A DNA stretch of 64,000 bases from Alphaproteobacteria bacterium (GTDB taxonomy: Bacteria; Pseudomonadota; Alphaproteobacteria; Sphingomonadales; Sphingomonadaceae), in the NCBI GenBank assembly GCA_030424845.1, contig JAUHWC010000006.1, positions 79,312 to 143,311 on the forward strand. The letters run 5' to 3'. The notes under the pieces were generated by a model. That model searched no databases and had not been told where the DNA came from. It saw only the letters and a list, made by a program, of their open reading frames with translations. Shown here piece by piece: positions 45,601-53,547 of the stretch; the stretch's first letter is position 1, and each line of letters opens with the position of its first letter. A program made the position numbers and the translations under genes.

Positions 45601-45998
45601 GAAGCGGCAATCGCCATCTCCAGCCCCAGCCGCTCGGCTTCGCTGGCGGCGAAGCGGAAGGCATCCTTCCATTCGGGCGTCATGTAGGCGAGGCGGTTTT
45701 CGACAATCTGCGGCGTGCCGAGATCGGCATCGAAGTTCTGGAAGCCGCCGATGCCGACACGGACCATCCAGGCAAGGTCCTTGGCGATGCCATCCCTGGT
45801 TATGTTCCCGTTCATCCAGTGCCACCATACGCGCGGGCGCGCCTGATTGGGCGGATCGGCAAAACCGGCGGCAAGCGCATCCTGCTGCACTGCAGGCGCT
45901 GTCGCCGCGATGACCTGCGTATTGCCGGAAGGAGTGGTTGCACAGCCAGCGAATGCCAGTGACGTGCTCGCCAGCGCGAGTGCCAGGACCTTGTTCAT
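42633..45998 (-). CDS. GH106-like alpha-L-rhamnosidase lipoprotein
   Basis: A 1121-residue lipoprotein (lipobox AFAGC near residue 19). Right after the signal come FADPPNQARPRVWWHWMNGNIT and MVRVGIGGFQNFD, the typical opening of family 106 glycoside hydrolases, and the length matches. The C-terminal 170 residues form a GH2-like beta-sandwich (LWLDLGQVGDVAEVWLNG). GH106 enzymes release alpha-L-rhamnose from pectin or from rutinose- and neohesperidose-type flavonoids. ATG 45998 follows AAAGGAAAC. It is the last gene of the second GMC unit on this strand, so rhamnose removal and sugar oxidation may be coupled. Confidence 0.9.
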   Translation of the reverse strand: MNKVLALALASTSLAFAGCATTPSGNTQVIAATAPAVQQDALAAGFADPPNQARPRVWWHWMNGNITRDGIAKDLAWMVRVGIGGFQNFDADLGTPQIVENRLAYMTPEWKDAFRFAASEAERLGLEMAIAASPGWSETGGPWVAPEDGVKKIVWGETRLQGGVAYSGQINRAPTVTGPYQAMGVGEPEIALSDSHPPELPEASDRIAVLAVPVNEPSLPTPRFSLADGTTVEAGPLLDADLESGFALPLAPDKSGALYITYPQAVTIRTLHLSLPGLIRPFRSPPVVPMLEMRTAEGWQLVGEIELTNAPNTLAFDPVTAREFRLRIIENPDIVPPTEMDGAAGAVAVDVFAVGDMSTIPLNQFELSGAHRLDRSQVKAGFSGVYDYYRIMSGDETPVELSLGDVIDISDRVAPDGTLDWTPPAGSDWLVLDFGWSLIGTTNHPAPPEATGLEVDKYDPAAVRRYLETYLGMYRDAAGEDLMGNAGLRALLTDSIETGFATWTPAMEAEFEARRGYALRPWLPALTGLVIGSEAETEQFLYDWRDTLAELLTDHHYGTVAEVARENGLIVYGEALEDKRPMLGDDLSMRRYADIPMAALWTYPRDHGVRTTLIGDMRGAASTAHVYGQQFVAAESMTAANSPWAFSPRDLRHYIDLEFVHGINRPVIHTSVHQPLDSFRPGITLAIFGQYFNRHDSWAEMAGPWVTYLSRNAWMLQQGRFAADVAWFRGEEAPVTAQFATEIPEGLPVHHGYDFVNADMLQDAFRVEDGELVSQGGTRYRVLFLGPDARFMTLPTLQRMAQLVEQGATLVGRKPQASPSYADNQDEFTALADRLWNHERVIDSDDVEAALAGLGMGADFDVQGAADAEILFLHRRIEEGHIYFLTNRRNRGERFEARFRVRGMVPEFWDAVTGTTRPLSYRTEGQHTVVPMSLAADGSGFVVFRDATNAVSASHPEPHVQQLASLEGQDWQVSFQTDLGAPEGVLELDALRPLNTFDDEGIRYFSGVSSYTTSLRLPAVGKGGRLWLDLGQVGDVAEVWLNGEYAGTSWFAPDRVDITALAREGDNALEVRVANRWVNRLIGDVQPGATPIASVTAPTYMPDAPLRPSGLIGPVKVLATQ

Positions 45999-46056
45999 GC
46001 CTGTTTCCTTTTCCCTGCATCCCGCTCTGCCGGCGGGTTTCGTTTTTCCGTTGGGG

Positions 46057-47748
46057 TTAGAGTGCGCCCTCGGCCAGCATGCTCACGGCCGCATCCGCCG
46101 CTCGGGCAGACAGCGCCATGTAGGTGAGCGAAGGGTTCACGCATCCGCTGGACGACATGGCCGCGCCATCGGTGATGAACAGATTGGGGACGTCATGGGC
46201 CTGGTTCCAGCCGTTGAGCACGGAGGTTGCCGGGTCATTGCCCATGCGGGCCGTGCCCATTTCGTGTATTCCCAGCCCCGGAGGAGCTGGATTGCCGAGC
46301 GAGGTGACGACCGTGCCTCCGGCGGCCTCTGCCATGGCGCGCCCGTCTTCCTGGATCGCGGTGGCAAGCTTCATGTCATTCTCGCGCAAGGCGACATCGA
46401 TATGCGGCAACGGAATGCCCCACTGGTCGGTCTCGGTCTCGGACAGGGTTACACGATTGTCCGGGTGCGGCAGGATTTCGCCAAAGCCGGCCAGGAACAA
46501 GGTCCACGGTCCAAGCTGGCGGCCCCGTTCCTTCAGCTCCTCGCCTATGCCGGGCAAGGCCATCGCCGCGCCAGCTCCGCCATTGCGGGAAAAGCTTCCC
46601 TGGAAGCCGTAGCCGCGCAGGTAATCGCCGTCGTTTCCATCGAGATTGCGGTAGCGCGGGATATAGAAACCGGTCGGTCGCCGACCGAAGTAGTAGGTGT
46701 CCGGCATGTTATCGAAAGTGGCGATCGTCAGCAGGCCATAGAGGTGATCCATGATGTTGCGGCCGACCATGTCGCTTGAATTGGCAAGCCCGCGCGGCAT
46801 CGCCTCGCTCTTCGAGTTGAGCAGGATCTGCGCGGTGCCGATGGTGGAAGCGCAGCAGAAAATCACCTTGGCGGTATAAGTTGTCGCCTCCTTGGTGTTG
46901 GCATCGATCACCCGCACGCCGGTTGCCTTGCCGCTTGCCGGATCATGGATGATCGAATGGGCGATGGCATCGGTGACAAGGGTGAGGTTGCCGGTCCGCT
47001 CCGCCGCCGGAAGCGAGGAGTTGAGGCTCGAGTGATAGGCACCATAGGTGCAGCCGCGCTCGCACAGGCTGCGCACCTGGCACGGCGCGCGGCCCAGCTC
47101 GCGGTGCTGCTCGCGCGCCTCGGAAAGGTTTGCGACCCGGCCCGGTATGACCTTGCGGCCGGGAAAATTGCCTTCTACCGCGGACTTGAACCGCAACTCG
47201 GCATCGTTGAGCGCGAATGGCGGCAGGAACTCGCCATCAGGCAGCTGCGGCAAGCCTTCGCGCGAACCGGAGACGCCGATGAAGCTCTCGATATGATCGT
47301 ACCACGGGGCGAGATCGTCATAACGGATCGGCCAGTCCGAACCGTGCCCGTCCTTGGCATTGGCTTCGAAATCCAGGGGCGCGAGGCGATAGCTCTGCCG
47401 CCCCCACATGATCGAGCGGCCACCAAGGTGATAGCCGCGGATCCAGCTGAAGGGCTTTCCTTCCGGCGTGGTGTAGGGATGTTCGCTGTCCTTCACGAAG
47501 AACTGCTTGGTCGCGCTCGAAAGGGCATAGCACTGGCTTTGCACCGGATAATCGGCCGCCAGCTCCTCTTCGGGGATATTGCCGCCATTGGGCAATTGCC
47601 ATGGCTGCATCCAGTCCGTCGTGTCCTTGCCGCGTTCCACATTGCCGCCACGTTCGAGGACCAGCGTCTTCATGCCGCGTTCGGTGAGTTCCTTGGCCGC
47701 GATGCCCCCGCTCATGCCGGAACCGATGACGATTGCGTCAAAATCCAT
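46057..47748 (-). CDS. Second GMC-family sugar dehydrogenase flavoprotein with [3Fe-4S] motif
   Basis: A 563-residue paralogue of the protein at 19817, with the same length. FAD motif GSGMSGG (9-15); cysteine triad CX5CX3C at Cys223, 229 and 233, the same positions; C-terminal IHEMGTARMG and NPSLTYMALS. No signal peptide; export is expected with the hitch-hiker subunit 21 bp upstream on the same strand. Likely a periplasmic glucoside 3-dehydrogenase-type enzyme. ATG 47748 follows AAGGAT. No cytochrome subunit is adjacent. Confidence 0.88.
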   Translation of the reverse strand: MDFDAIVIGSGMSGGIAAKELTERGMKTLVLERGGNVERGKDTTDWMQPWQLPNGGNIPEEELAADYPVQSQCYALSSATKQFFVKDSEHPYTTPEGKPFSWIRGYHLGGRSIMWGRQSYRLAPLDFEANAKDGHGSDWPIRYDDLAPWYDHIESFIGVSGSREGLPQLPDGEFLPPFALNDAELRFKSAVEGNFPGRKVIPGRVANLSEAREQHRELGRAPCQVRSLCERGCTYGAYHSSLNSSLPAAERTGNLTLVTDAIAHSIIHDPASGKATGVRVIDANTKEATTYTAKVIFCCASTIGTAQILLNSKSEAMPRGLANSSDMVGRNIMDHLYGLLTIATFDNMPDTYYFGRRPTGFYIPRYRNLDGNDGDYLRGYGFQGSFSRNGGAGAAMALPGIGEELKERGRQLGPWTLFLAGFGEILPHPDNRVTLSETETDQWGIPLPHIDVALRENDMKLATAIQEDGRAMAEAAGGTVVTSLGNPAPPGLGIHEMGTARMGNDPATSVLNGWNQAHDVPNLFITDGAAMSSSGCVNPSLTYMALSARAADAAVSMLAEGAL

Positions 47749-47769
47749 CGTGGTAATCCTTCAATCGGC

Positions 47770-48372
47770 TCAGAACATGCCCGGCCCGCCTTCGGGCCGC
47801 GTATCGGGGGTTACGGGAATGGACGGCTTCCACTCGCCCGGCGCGTGCGTGTAGGATATCTCCTGCGTCAACGCGGCTTCGGACAGGTAGTAGAGCGTCA
47901 CCAGAAGCTGCTTGAGGCGCTGGTATTCCGGATTGCTGGCAGGCGGCGGACCGAAGGGGTTCATGTTCGGCGCATCCAAAGGTGCAATCGCCGCAGCATC
48001 GTGTGCAGCAAGCAATTCACCCTGCCGCTCCCTCGGCAACGAGGCGAAGGTGGCACCATCGGGATCAAGGCCGTCGATCATGGCCAGTTGCCCAAGCATC
48101 GATGCCTGCGTTTCAGGCGATGCCCAGTTTGCCATCAGCCCCTCGAAGCTGGCGGGCACGCCGGCATCGAGCGCACCGACGGAATCCCCCTTGGGAATCA
48201 TCACGTCCGCCACGGCAGTCAGCAGCGCCATCTGATCCGCATCGAAGCGGAACGGACTGTCCTCATCGGCAAGCCCGATGGCATCACAGGCACCCAGCGC
48301 AGCCGAAGCCCCGGCCAGGATCAGCGCTCTCTCCAACAGGGCGCGACGGCTCAGGCCGTTCTCCTCAAACAT
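47770..48372 (-). CDS. Second gluconate 2-dehydrogenase subunit 3-like hitch-hiker subunit
   Basis: A 200-residue protein with an RR-containing leader (SRRALLERALILAG) that ends in lipobox LGAC near residue 28, so it is a Tat-exported lipoprotein by prediction. VADVMIPKGDSVGALDAGVP is the family core. It would export and anchor the flavoprotein encoded downstream. ATG 48372 follows GGGAGGA. It differs from the copy at 21508, which has no lipobox. Confidence 0.86.
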   Translation of the reverse strand: MFEENGLSRRALLERALILAGASAALGACDAIGLADEDSPFRFDADQMALLTAVADVMIPKGDSVGALDAGVPASFEGLMANWASPETQASMLGQLAMIDGLDPDGATFASLPRERQGELLAAHDAAAIAPLDAPNMNPFGPPPASNPEYQRLKQLLVTLYYLSEAALTQEISYTHAPGEWKPSIPVTPDTRPEGGPGMF

Positions 48373-48427
48373 CCCGCATTCCTCCCATCTTGCCGCTTAG
48401 GGTAGGACCGGCACAAGCTTTCATCAA

Positions 48428-48442
48428 ATCGATACATCCGAT
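48428..48442. promoter_or_regulatory. ATC-N9-GAT element in a divergent promoter
   Basis: ATC GATACATCC GAT in the A+T-rich gap between the second hitch-hiker subunit (48372) and the exported TIM-barrel gene (48507). Shares AAATCGAT with the nod-box-like element at 40473. Weak on its own. Confidence 0.3.
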
Positions 48443-48506
48443 ATGTCGCTATTATATCGGGCAATAGGCGCAGGCCTTGGGCTTTCGCCAATTCAGGGGG
48501 TTCGGG

Positions 48507-49484
48507 ATGATGACGATTGACCGCCGCGCCGTGCTGCGCGGCTTCGGAATGGCTGGTGCCGCAGCACTGGTGCCGGCCTGTGCGCAGGAACAACAGGCCG
48601 CCACCAGCAGCAAATTCTTTGAGCGCATCGGAAAGCCCATCGGCCTGCAGCTTTATGCCTTGGTCGGCCAGGATCCGGTGGCTGACCCGGCGGCCTTGTT
48701 CGCACAGGTCGCCGGCATGGGTTACGGCGAAATAGAATTGCCCAATCTGCTGGGGCAGGAACCTGCTGCCCTGAAGGCGGCGGCGGACGCAGCCGGGATA
48801 ACTCTGTCGAGCCTGCACGTACCCGCGGTTCCCTTCGTGCCGAGCGACGGGCTGACCTTCCAGGCAGAGCCCGACGAGGTGGCCGCGGCGGCCAATGCGC
48901 TGGGTATCGATTACCTCGTCATCCCCTTCCCCGTGCTGCCCGGCGATTTTGCAATCGGCGAAGGCGAAGGTTTCCCCGAAGCCATATCGCGCACCTTCGC
49001 CGGCTCAGGCCTCGACCATTGGCGGGCAACCGCCGATCGGTTCAATGCAATCGGCCGGGCGATGAAGGATCGCGGGATCACCGTGGCCTACCATAACCAC
49101 AACCTCGAATTCGTACCGCTGGAAGGGACAACGCCCTGGGCGGTCCTGATGGACGGGACCGACCCCGAACTGGTTCAGGTGCAGCTTGACCTGGGTTGGG
49201 TGGCGCAGGCCGGTATCGATCCGCTGGCCGAACTGCGGCGCCTTGCCCCGCGCGTCACCTCGCTGCACGTGAAGGACCTGACGTTGGCCGACGGCACCAG
49301 CTATTATTTCGGCATGAACCCCACCGAACTGGGCAATGGGGTGATGGACTGGAAGGCGATCCTGTCAGCGGCGGAAGAGGCCGGCGTGGTGCATTACTTC
49401 GTGGAGCAGGAGCCGCCGTTTGCCATCCCGCGCGAGGAAGCGATGCAGAAGAATGCAGACTTCCTGCTGGGACTGGAAGCCTGA
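48507..49484 (+). CDS. Exported TIM-barrel isomerase-like lipoprotein
   Basis: A 325-residue AP-endonuclease-2-type TIM barrel. The leader has DRRAVLRGFGM and a lipobox-like VPAC near residue 26, predicting Tat export and lipid anchoring, which is unusual for a sugar isomerase fold. Core motifs are AYHNHNLEF, QVQLDLGWV, SLHVKD and FVEQEP, so a metal site is present. ATG 48507 follows AGGGGG. Placed divergently from the second GMC pair, it may act on its oxidised sugar product in the periplasm. Confidence 0.82.
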   Translation: MMTIDRRAVLRGFGMAGAAALVPACAQEQQAATSSKFFERIGKPIGLQLYALVGQDPVADPAALFAQVAGMGYGEIELPNLLGQEPAALKAAADAAGITLSSLHVPAVPFVPSDGLTFQAEPDEVAAAANALGIDYLVIPFPVLPGDFAIGEGEGFPEAISRTFAGSGLDHWRATADRFNAIGRAMKDRGITVAYHNHNLEFVPLEGTTPWAVLMDGTDPELVQVQLDLGWVAQAGIDPLAELRRLAPRVTSLHVKDLTLADGTSYYFGMNPTELGNGVMDWKAILSAAEEAGVVHYFVEQEPPFAIPREEAMQKNADFLLGLEA

Positions 49485-49490
49485 GGCAGC

Positions 49491-50354
49491 CTAGCCATCG
49501 AGGCACTGGCGGATATGGGCATGTCCGGCAGTGACCACGTCCATCGGATCGGCAAAGAAATCACGCCATACGCGGGTCGCTGCGGCGAGTTCCGGCACGG
49601 CCTGGCCGAAGGCCTCGATCGTGATCCAGCCAGTGTAGCCGCGTGCCTTTAGCAGCGCGATGGCTTCGGCAATGCGCGCATGTCCGCTGCCGGGTGTTCC
49701 GCGATCATTCTCCGAAATATGGACATGTGCGAGCGTACCCGAAGCGATCACTGCATCGAGCGCCCTGACCGGATCCTTCTCCTCGATATGGGCGTGGAAG
49801 GTATCGTGCAGGATGCCCACGGAGCGATCATCGACGCGACCCATCATCGCGATGCCCTGCGCGCTGGTGTTGAGCAGATAGGCCTCGAAGCGATTGAGCG
49901 GCTCCACCGCAATCACCAGGCCGGAATCGCGGGCAAGCGGGGCAAGCTTGTGCAGGAAGGCGGCACAGCGTTCCTGCTCGACCTCGGTCGGACCTGCCCC
50001 GGTAAAGTGGCCTAGCGGCTGGAACAGCGGCCCCACCACCAGTTGCCCGCCAAGTTCGGCCGCGCAATCGATCACGCGGCGGGCATGGTCCAAGGCAGCC
50101 TCGCGTTCAGCAGGGATACCTGAAACCGGGTTCTGCACCGGATGGGAAAAGGCGGTGGAAACCGTGCGCTGCAGGCCCAGCCCTTCCAGATGCTCGCCAA
50201 GTCGCCGGTAATGGCCTGCATCCGAAGTGTCGAACACCGGCACTTCGACTCCGTCAAAACCGGTTGCGGCAATGGTTTCCAGCACATTGCCCTGTCCCTC
50301 CACGGTGACATGGCCGGTCCATAGCAGGAGGTTGATGCCGATCTTCACGGGCAC
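49491..50354 (-). CDS. Ketose 3-epimerase-like TIM barrel
   Basis: A 287-residue TIM barrel resembling D-tagatose/D-psicose 3-epimerases: Glu in VEPLNRFE, Asp in HDTFHAH, His in HVHISENDRGTPGSGH and Glu in IEAFG. The SENDRGTPGSGH stretch is nearly diagnostic of that group. It would epimerise C3 of a ketose, which could handle unusual sugars released from 3-keto-glycosides after reduction. GTG 50354 (or 50348) is the likely start; the ribosome site is poor, suggesting coupling to the permease gene 12 bp upstream. Confidence 0.82.
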   Translation of the reverse strand: MPVKIGINLLLWTGHVTVEGQGNVLETIAATGFDGVEVPVFDTSDAGHYRRLGEHLEGLGLQRTVSTAFSHPVQNPVSGIPAEREAALDHARRVIDCAAELGGQLVVGPLFQPLGHFTGAGPTEVEQERCAAFLHKLAPLARDSGLVIAVEPLNRFEAYLLNTSAQGIAMMGRVDDRSVGILHDTFHAHIEEKDPVRALDAVIASGTLAHVHISENDRGTPGSGHARIAEAIALLKARGYTGWITIEAFGQAVPELAAATRVWRDFFADPMDVVTAGHAHIRQCLDG

Positions 50355-50365
50355 GCGCCGGCCTG

Positions 50366-51670
50366 TCAGCCCTTGTTGCGGCGGCTGCGTTCAACCAGCC
50401 ACAAGGCACCGAAGATGAAGAACAGCACCACCGGCACCAGCGCGATGGCCTGGAAGCTCTTTTCCGCGGCATAGGCCAGCACGGCCTGCATCTCCGGCCC
50501 CGCAGCGAGTGCCTCGAAGGCCTCCTGCCCGCCGGCCGCTTCCAGCTTGGCGCGGTCATATATCTTGCCGATTTCCGGCAGCACGGCGTAGATCGCCATC
50601 GCACCGGCAAAGCCGACGATGCCGATCCCCCACGGTCCGCTGTCGGGATAACGGCGCGCGGTCGCGGCCAGCATGGTGGGCCACATGAAGCACACGCCGA
50701 TGGCCCAGGCGGTTGCCGCAACCAGCGCGGTGAACGGCGAATTGGCAATACTCAACAGGTAGAGGCCGATGGCAGCCGGAATGGTGCAGGCGCACAGCAA
50801 CCCGATATCGGAGAAGCGGCGTTCCAGCGGCCCGGCAAAGTGGCGCATGATGAACATGATTGCCGAGACATAGACCAGTACAAGGATGCCCGGCATACCG
50901 ACAGTCTCGGTCAGCGCCACGTCCACCCAGCTACCCGGTGCCAGCTCTGCCGATGCGGTCAGGAACATGATCGCAGGCAGGATCCAGAAGCCGGGATGGC
51001 GGAACGGCTCGCGGATCATCTTGCCGAAGCTCACGCCCTTGGCAGTGCTTTCGGTGACGGGGAAATCCTGGTTCAACGTCCAGGCGAAGCAGATCACCGC
51101 AGGGACGATGATCAGGCCGATCATCACCTGCCAGCTGGCCACGCCCGTTTCGTAAAGGAACACCGAACCAAGCCCTCCGATCACGATGCCGGCCGGCCAC
51201 CAGGCGTGAAGGATGTTGAGCTTGCCGGTCTTGTCCTGCGGATAGATCGCGGCGGTGACCGGGTTCACCGATGCTTCCATCGCGCCCCAGCCAAGCCCAC
51301 ACACAACCATGCCGATGTTGAGGATCAGGTACATTGTTTCACCGCTTCCCCCCAGCGGAGAGAGCAGGATCAGGACCGGCCCGACGATGAAGCTGGCAGA
51401 AGAGAACAGCACCACCTTCTTCGCGCCCACCACGTCAAGGAAGGGGCTGATCGCCAGCAGGCTGAGGGCAAAGCCGAGGAAGGCATAACCCAGCGTTGCC
51501 GCGATCATCTCGCCCGAGGTGAGCGGCATGATGGGATCGAGCAGTTCCTCCTTGATCGCGCCGGAAACCCCGGTACGGATGGAGAAGGCCAGCGCCGCAG
51601 TGAGCAGCGCCAGCACGCAGATCCAGAACAATGCGCGCGCGTTGGCGGGCGCCTGGTGCGGGTTATCCAT
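50366..51670 (-). CDS. MFS sugar permease (fucose-permease-like)
   Basis: A 434-residue, 12-helix transporter. Helix features GLGWGAMEASVNPVTAAIYP and HAWWPAGIVIGGLG match the FucP/GGP-type sugar:proton symporters of the MFS. It should import a monosaccharide, perhaps rhamnose, fucose or an oxidised hexose. ATG 51670 follows AGAGGAT. It sits in a same-strand block of ThuA, permease and epimerase. Confidence 0.87.
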   Translation of the reverse strand: MDNPHQAPANARALFWICVLALLTAALAFSIRTGVSGAIKEELLDPIMPLTSGEMIAATLGYAFLGFALSLLAISPFLDVVGAKKVVLFSSASFIVGPVLILLSPLGGSGETMYLILNIGMVVCGLGWGAMEASVNPVTAAIYPQDKTGKLNILHAWWPAGIVIGGLGSVFLYETGVASWQVMIGLIIVPAVICFAWTLNQDFPVTESTAKGVSFGKMIREPFRHPGFWILPAIMFLTASAELAPGSWVDVALTETVGMPGILVLVYVSAIMFIMRHFAGPLERRFSDIGLLCACTIPAAIGLYLLSIANSPFTALVAATAWAIGVCFMWPTMLAATARRYPDSGPWGIGIVGFAGAMAIYAVLPEIGKIYDRAKLEAAGGQEAFEALAAGPEMQAVLAYAAEKSFQAIALVPVVLFFIFGALWLVERSRRNKG

Positions 51671-51685
51671 GATCCTCTATTCCCC

Positions 51686-52612
51686 TCATTCGGCCGTTTC
51701 CCCGGCCTGTGTCCTTTGCGCCGAAGCCGCTGCTTCGTTGCCGCAGCCATCGCCTTCAAGGCGCATCGCCCAACGCGTGGCGCCCAGCAACATGGCGATA
51801 TGTTCGCCTTCCGCATAGCTTTCTGCCGTGTGTCCCAGTGCCGAATAGAACGCGCGCCCCTGTCCCTGGCAATGCCACCACGCCAAGGGGTGGTCATCGC
51901 CCATCTTCAGGTCGTCCCCGAACAGGCCAACCGGCGAATAGCTCGCCTCGTCAATCGTCAGCAGCAAATTGTAGCCCCTGGCGCGCGGCGATGCCTCGAA
52001 GGAATACCACTCATCCGTGCGCGACCAGTCTCCCGGCAGGAAAACGGTGGCCGGATGGCTGGCATCCTCGACCCTCAGGGTCGCCTGCTGGAATTGCGGG
52101 TCCATCGGATGGCCGATGAACTGCGCGCCGATCAGTTCCTCCACGTACCAACGCCAGTCATAGGAATTGTCGCCGCCGCTGCCATGAATGCCGACGAAAC
52201 CGCCGCCATTCTCGACATAGCTGCGCAAGGCCTCGCGCTGCTCGGGCGTGAACACGTCCCCGCTGACATTGTTGAACACGACCGCATCGAAACGGGCGAG
52301 GTTTTGAGGCGTGAAGGTTGCGCCGTTCTCGGTCTGGTGGAAGCCCCAGCCATCGGCCGCCGCGAAGTCCGCAAACAGCGCGTTGGCTACCGGGATCGCT
52401 TCTTCATGGCGGAAGCCGTTGGTCTTGGAAAAGACAAGGATCGCCGGGCTGGCGAGGTCATCCGGCAGGGCGGGCGCCTCGGTCTCGTAGACCTTTACGC
52501 CCCCCAGGAAGATGCGCTGGATGATGTCCCAGTTGAATGCGACGAAAGCTGCCCCTGCCAGCAGAATGGCGAGCAGCATGATGCCGCAGCCCTTGCGCGA
52601 TACCAGTTTCAT
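51686..52612 (-). CDS. Membrane-anchored ThuA-domain protein (second)
   Basis: A 308-residue protein with one N-terminal transmembrane helix (about 9-29) and a ThuA domain: AILVFSKTNGFRHEEAI, FDAVVFNNVSGDVF, GGGFVGIHGSGGDNSYDW and the late ALGHTAESYAEGEH. Unlike the first ThuA protein it is anchored rather than released. ATG 52612 follows GGGAGGAT. A LysR-type element lies about 100 bp upstream. Reaction unknown; the 3-keto sugar link is from the rhizobial thu system. Confidence 0.87.
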   Translation of the reverse strand: MKLVSRKGCGIMLLAILLAGAAFVAFNWDIIQRIFLGGVKVYETEAPALPDDLASPAILVFSKTNGFRHEEAIPVANALFADFAAADGWGFHQTENGATFTPQNLARFDAVVFNNVSGDVFTPEQREALRSYVENGGGFVGIHGSGGDNSYDWRWYVEELIGAQFIGHPMDPQFQQATLRVEDASHPATVFLPGDWSRTDEWYSFEASPRARGYNLLLTIDEASYSPVGLFGDDLKMGDDHPLAWWHCQGQGRAFYSALGHTAESYAEGEHIAMLLGATRWAMRLEGDGCGNEAAASAQRTQAGETAE

Positions 52613-52709
52613 CGATCCTCCCCGGGGCCTTTTGCATACCGTGGCGGCTTGCCCTGCTTATTCGCGCAGGGGTAACGCAAAGCGGGGGAGAGAAAAATTC
52701 ACTTAATCG

Positions 52710-52725
52710 GATAGAAAGCCATCGA
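52710..52725 (-). promoter_or_regulatory. Third copy of the LysR-type element
   Basis: TCGATGGCTTTCTATC on the minus strand, 15 of 16 identical to 1104-1119, about 100 bp before the second ThuA start on that strand. Confidence 0.45.
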
Positions 52726-52748
52726 CAGGCCGGATATCACCCGGCCTG
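52726..52748 (-). terminator. Hairpin after the Hyi-like gene
   Basis: CAGGCCGG (52726-52733) pairs with CCGGCCTG (52741-52748), 7-base loop, 14 bp past the stop at 52762. It likely separates the CGD-2 unit from the ThuA unit; no T-run. Confidence 0.5.
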
Positions 52749-52761
52749 CCTGTCGCGATGA

Positions 52762-53532
52762 TCAGCGGCAGAGCGATTGGATATAGGCAAAGGCTTCGCC
52801 AGAAGGCTTGCCCGGCTGGCACTCGATCCCGATTACGCCGCTATACCCGAGCCGTTCGAGCATCGCGATCTGCTGCGGCCAGTCGATCGCGCCCGAGCCG
52901 GGTTCCCCTCGCCCGGGAGCATCGGCGATCTGGATATGGTCGACAAGATGCAGTGCGGCGGCAAGTTCCGCTTCGGGATCTTCGCCCTCGACCACCGAGT
53001 GATAGAGATCGTAGAGCACCCGCACGCGCGGGCTATCTACCATCTCCGCCACGACCACGCTGTCTCCGGTTGTCGAACACAGAACGCCGGGATGGTCATG
53101 CCTCGTGTTGGCGGATTCGAGCATGATGGTGACATCCAGCTCCTCTGCAATCGGCACCAGCTTGCGCAACGCATCGGCAAAGATGCCTAGCTGCACCGGG
53201 CGCTTCAGCCACGGCACGCCGCGCCCTGATGTGACCACGACGTTGCTGCAACCCAGTGCCTTCGCATCGCCCGCCGCCTGCCGGAAGACTTCGCAGAAAC
53301 CGTCATGCGTCTCGGGATCGACCAGTTGGGTGACGTAATCCGCAACCGTGCTGATCAGCTGCATGTCATGATCCGCCAACGCCTTGCCGATTGACTCGAT
53401 GTCACGGCCCTTGAGCAGGAACAGCTCCACCTTGCGGAACCCCGCTGCTGCGGCAGCCGCGATGCGATCCTCGATCCGCTCACCCGCTTCGGTGAAGCCA
53501 TATTCGAGGTTTACCGAGAGTTCGAATGCCAT
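52762..53532 (-). CDS. Hydroxypyruvate isomerase-like TIM barrel (second)
   Basis: A 256-residue Hyi-type TIM barrel similar in size to the gene at 35250. Metal segments are IMLESANTRHD, LYDLYHSVVEG, DHIQIADAPGRGEPGSG and IGIECQP. It is the last gene of the CGD-2 operon, 15 bp after the alpha subunit, so it may convert the sugar released by that enzyme. ATG 53532 follows GGGAGC. The exact reaction is unknown. Confidence 0.84.
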   Translation of the reverse strand: MAFELSVNLEYGFTEAGERIEDRIAAAAAAGFRKVELFLLKGRDIESIGKALADHDMQLISTVADYVTQLVDPETHDGFCEVFRQAAGDAKALGCSNVVVTSGRGVPWLKRPVQLGIFADALRKLVPIAEELDVTIMLESANTRHDHPGVLCSTTGDSVVVAEMVDSPRVRVLYDLYHSVVEGEDPEAELAAALHLVDHIQIADAPGRGEPGSGAIDWPQQIAMLERLGYSGVIGIECQPGKPSGEAFAYIQSLCR

Positions 53533-53547
53533 GATGTGTGCTCCCGA

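Noticed and set aside
52723..52737. Another ATC-N9-GAT sequence beside the third LysR-type element
   Set aside because: It is part of the G+C-rich hairpin after the Hyi-like gene, and such a six-base pattern is expected many times by chance in 64 kb.
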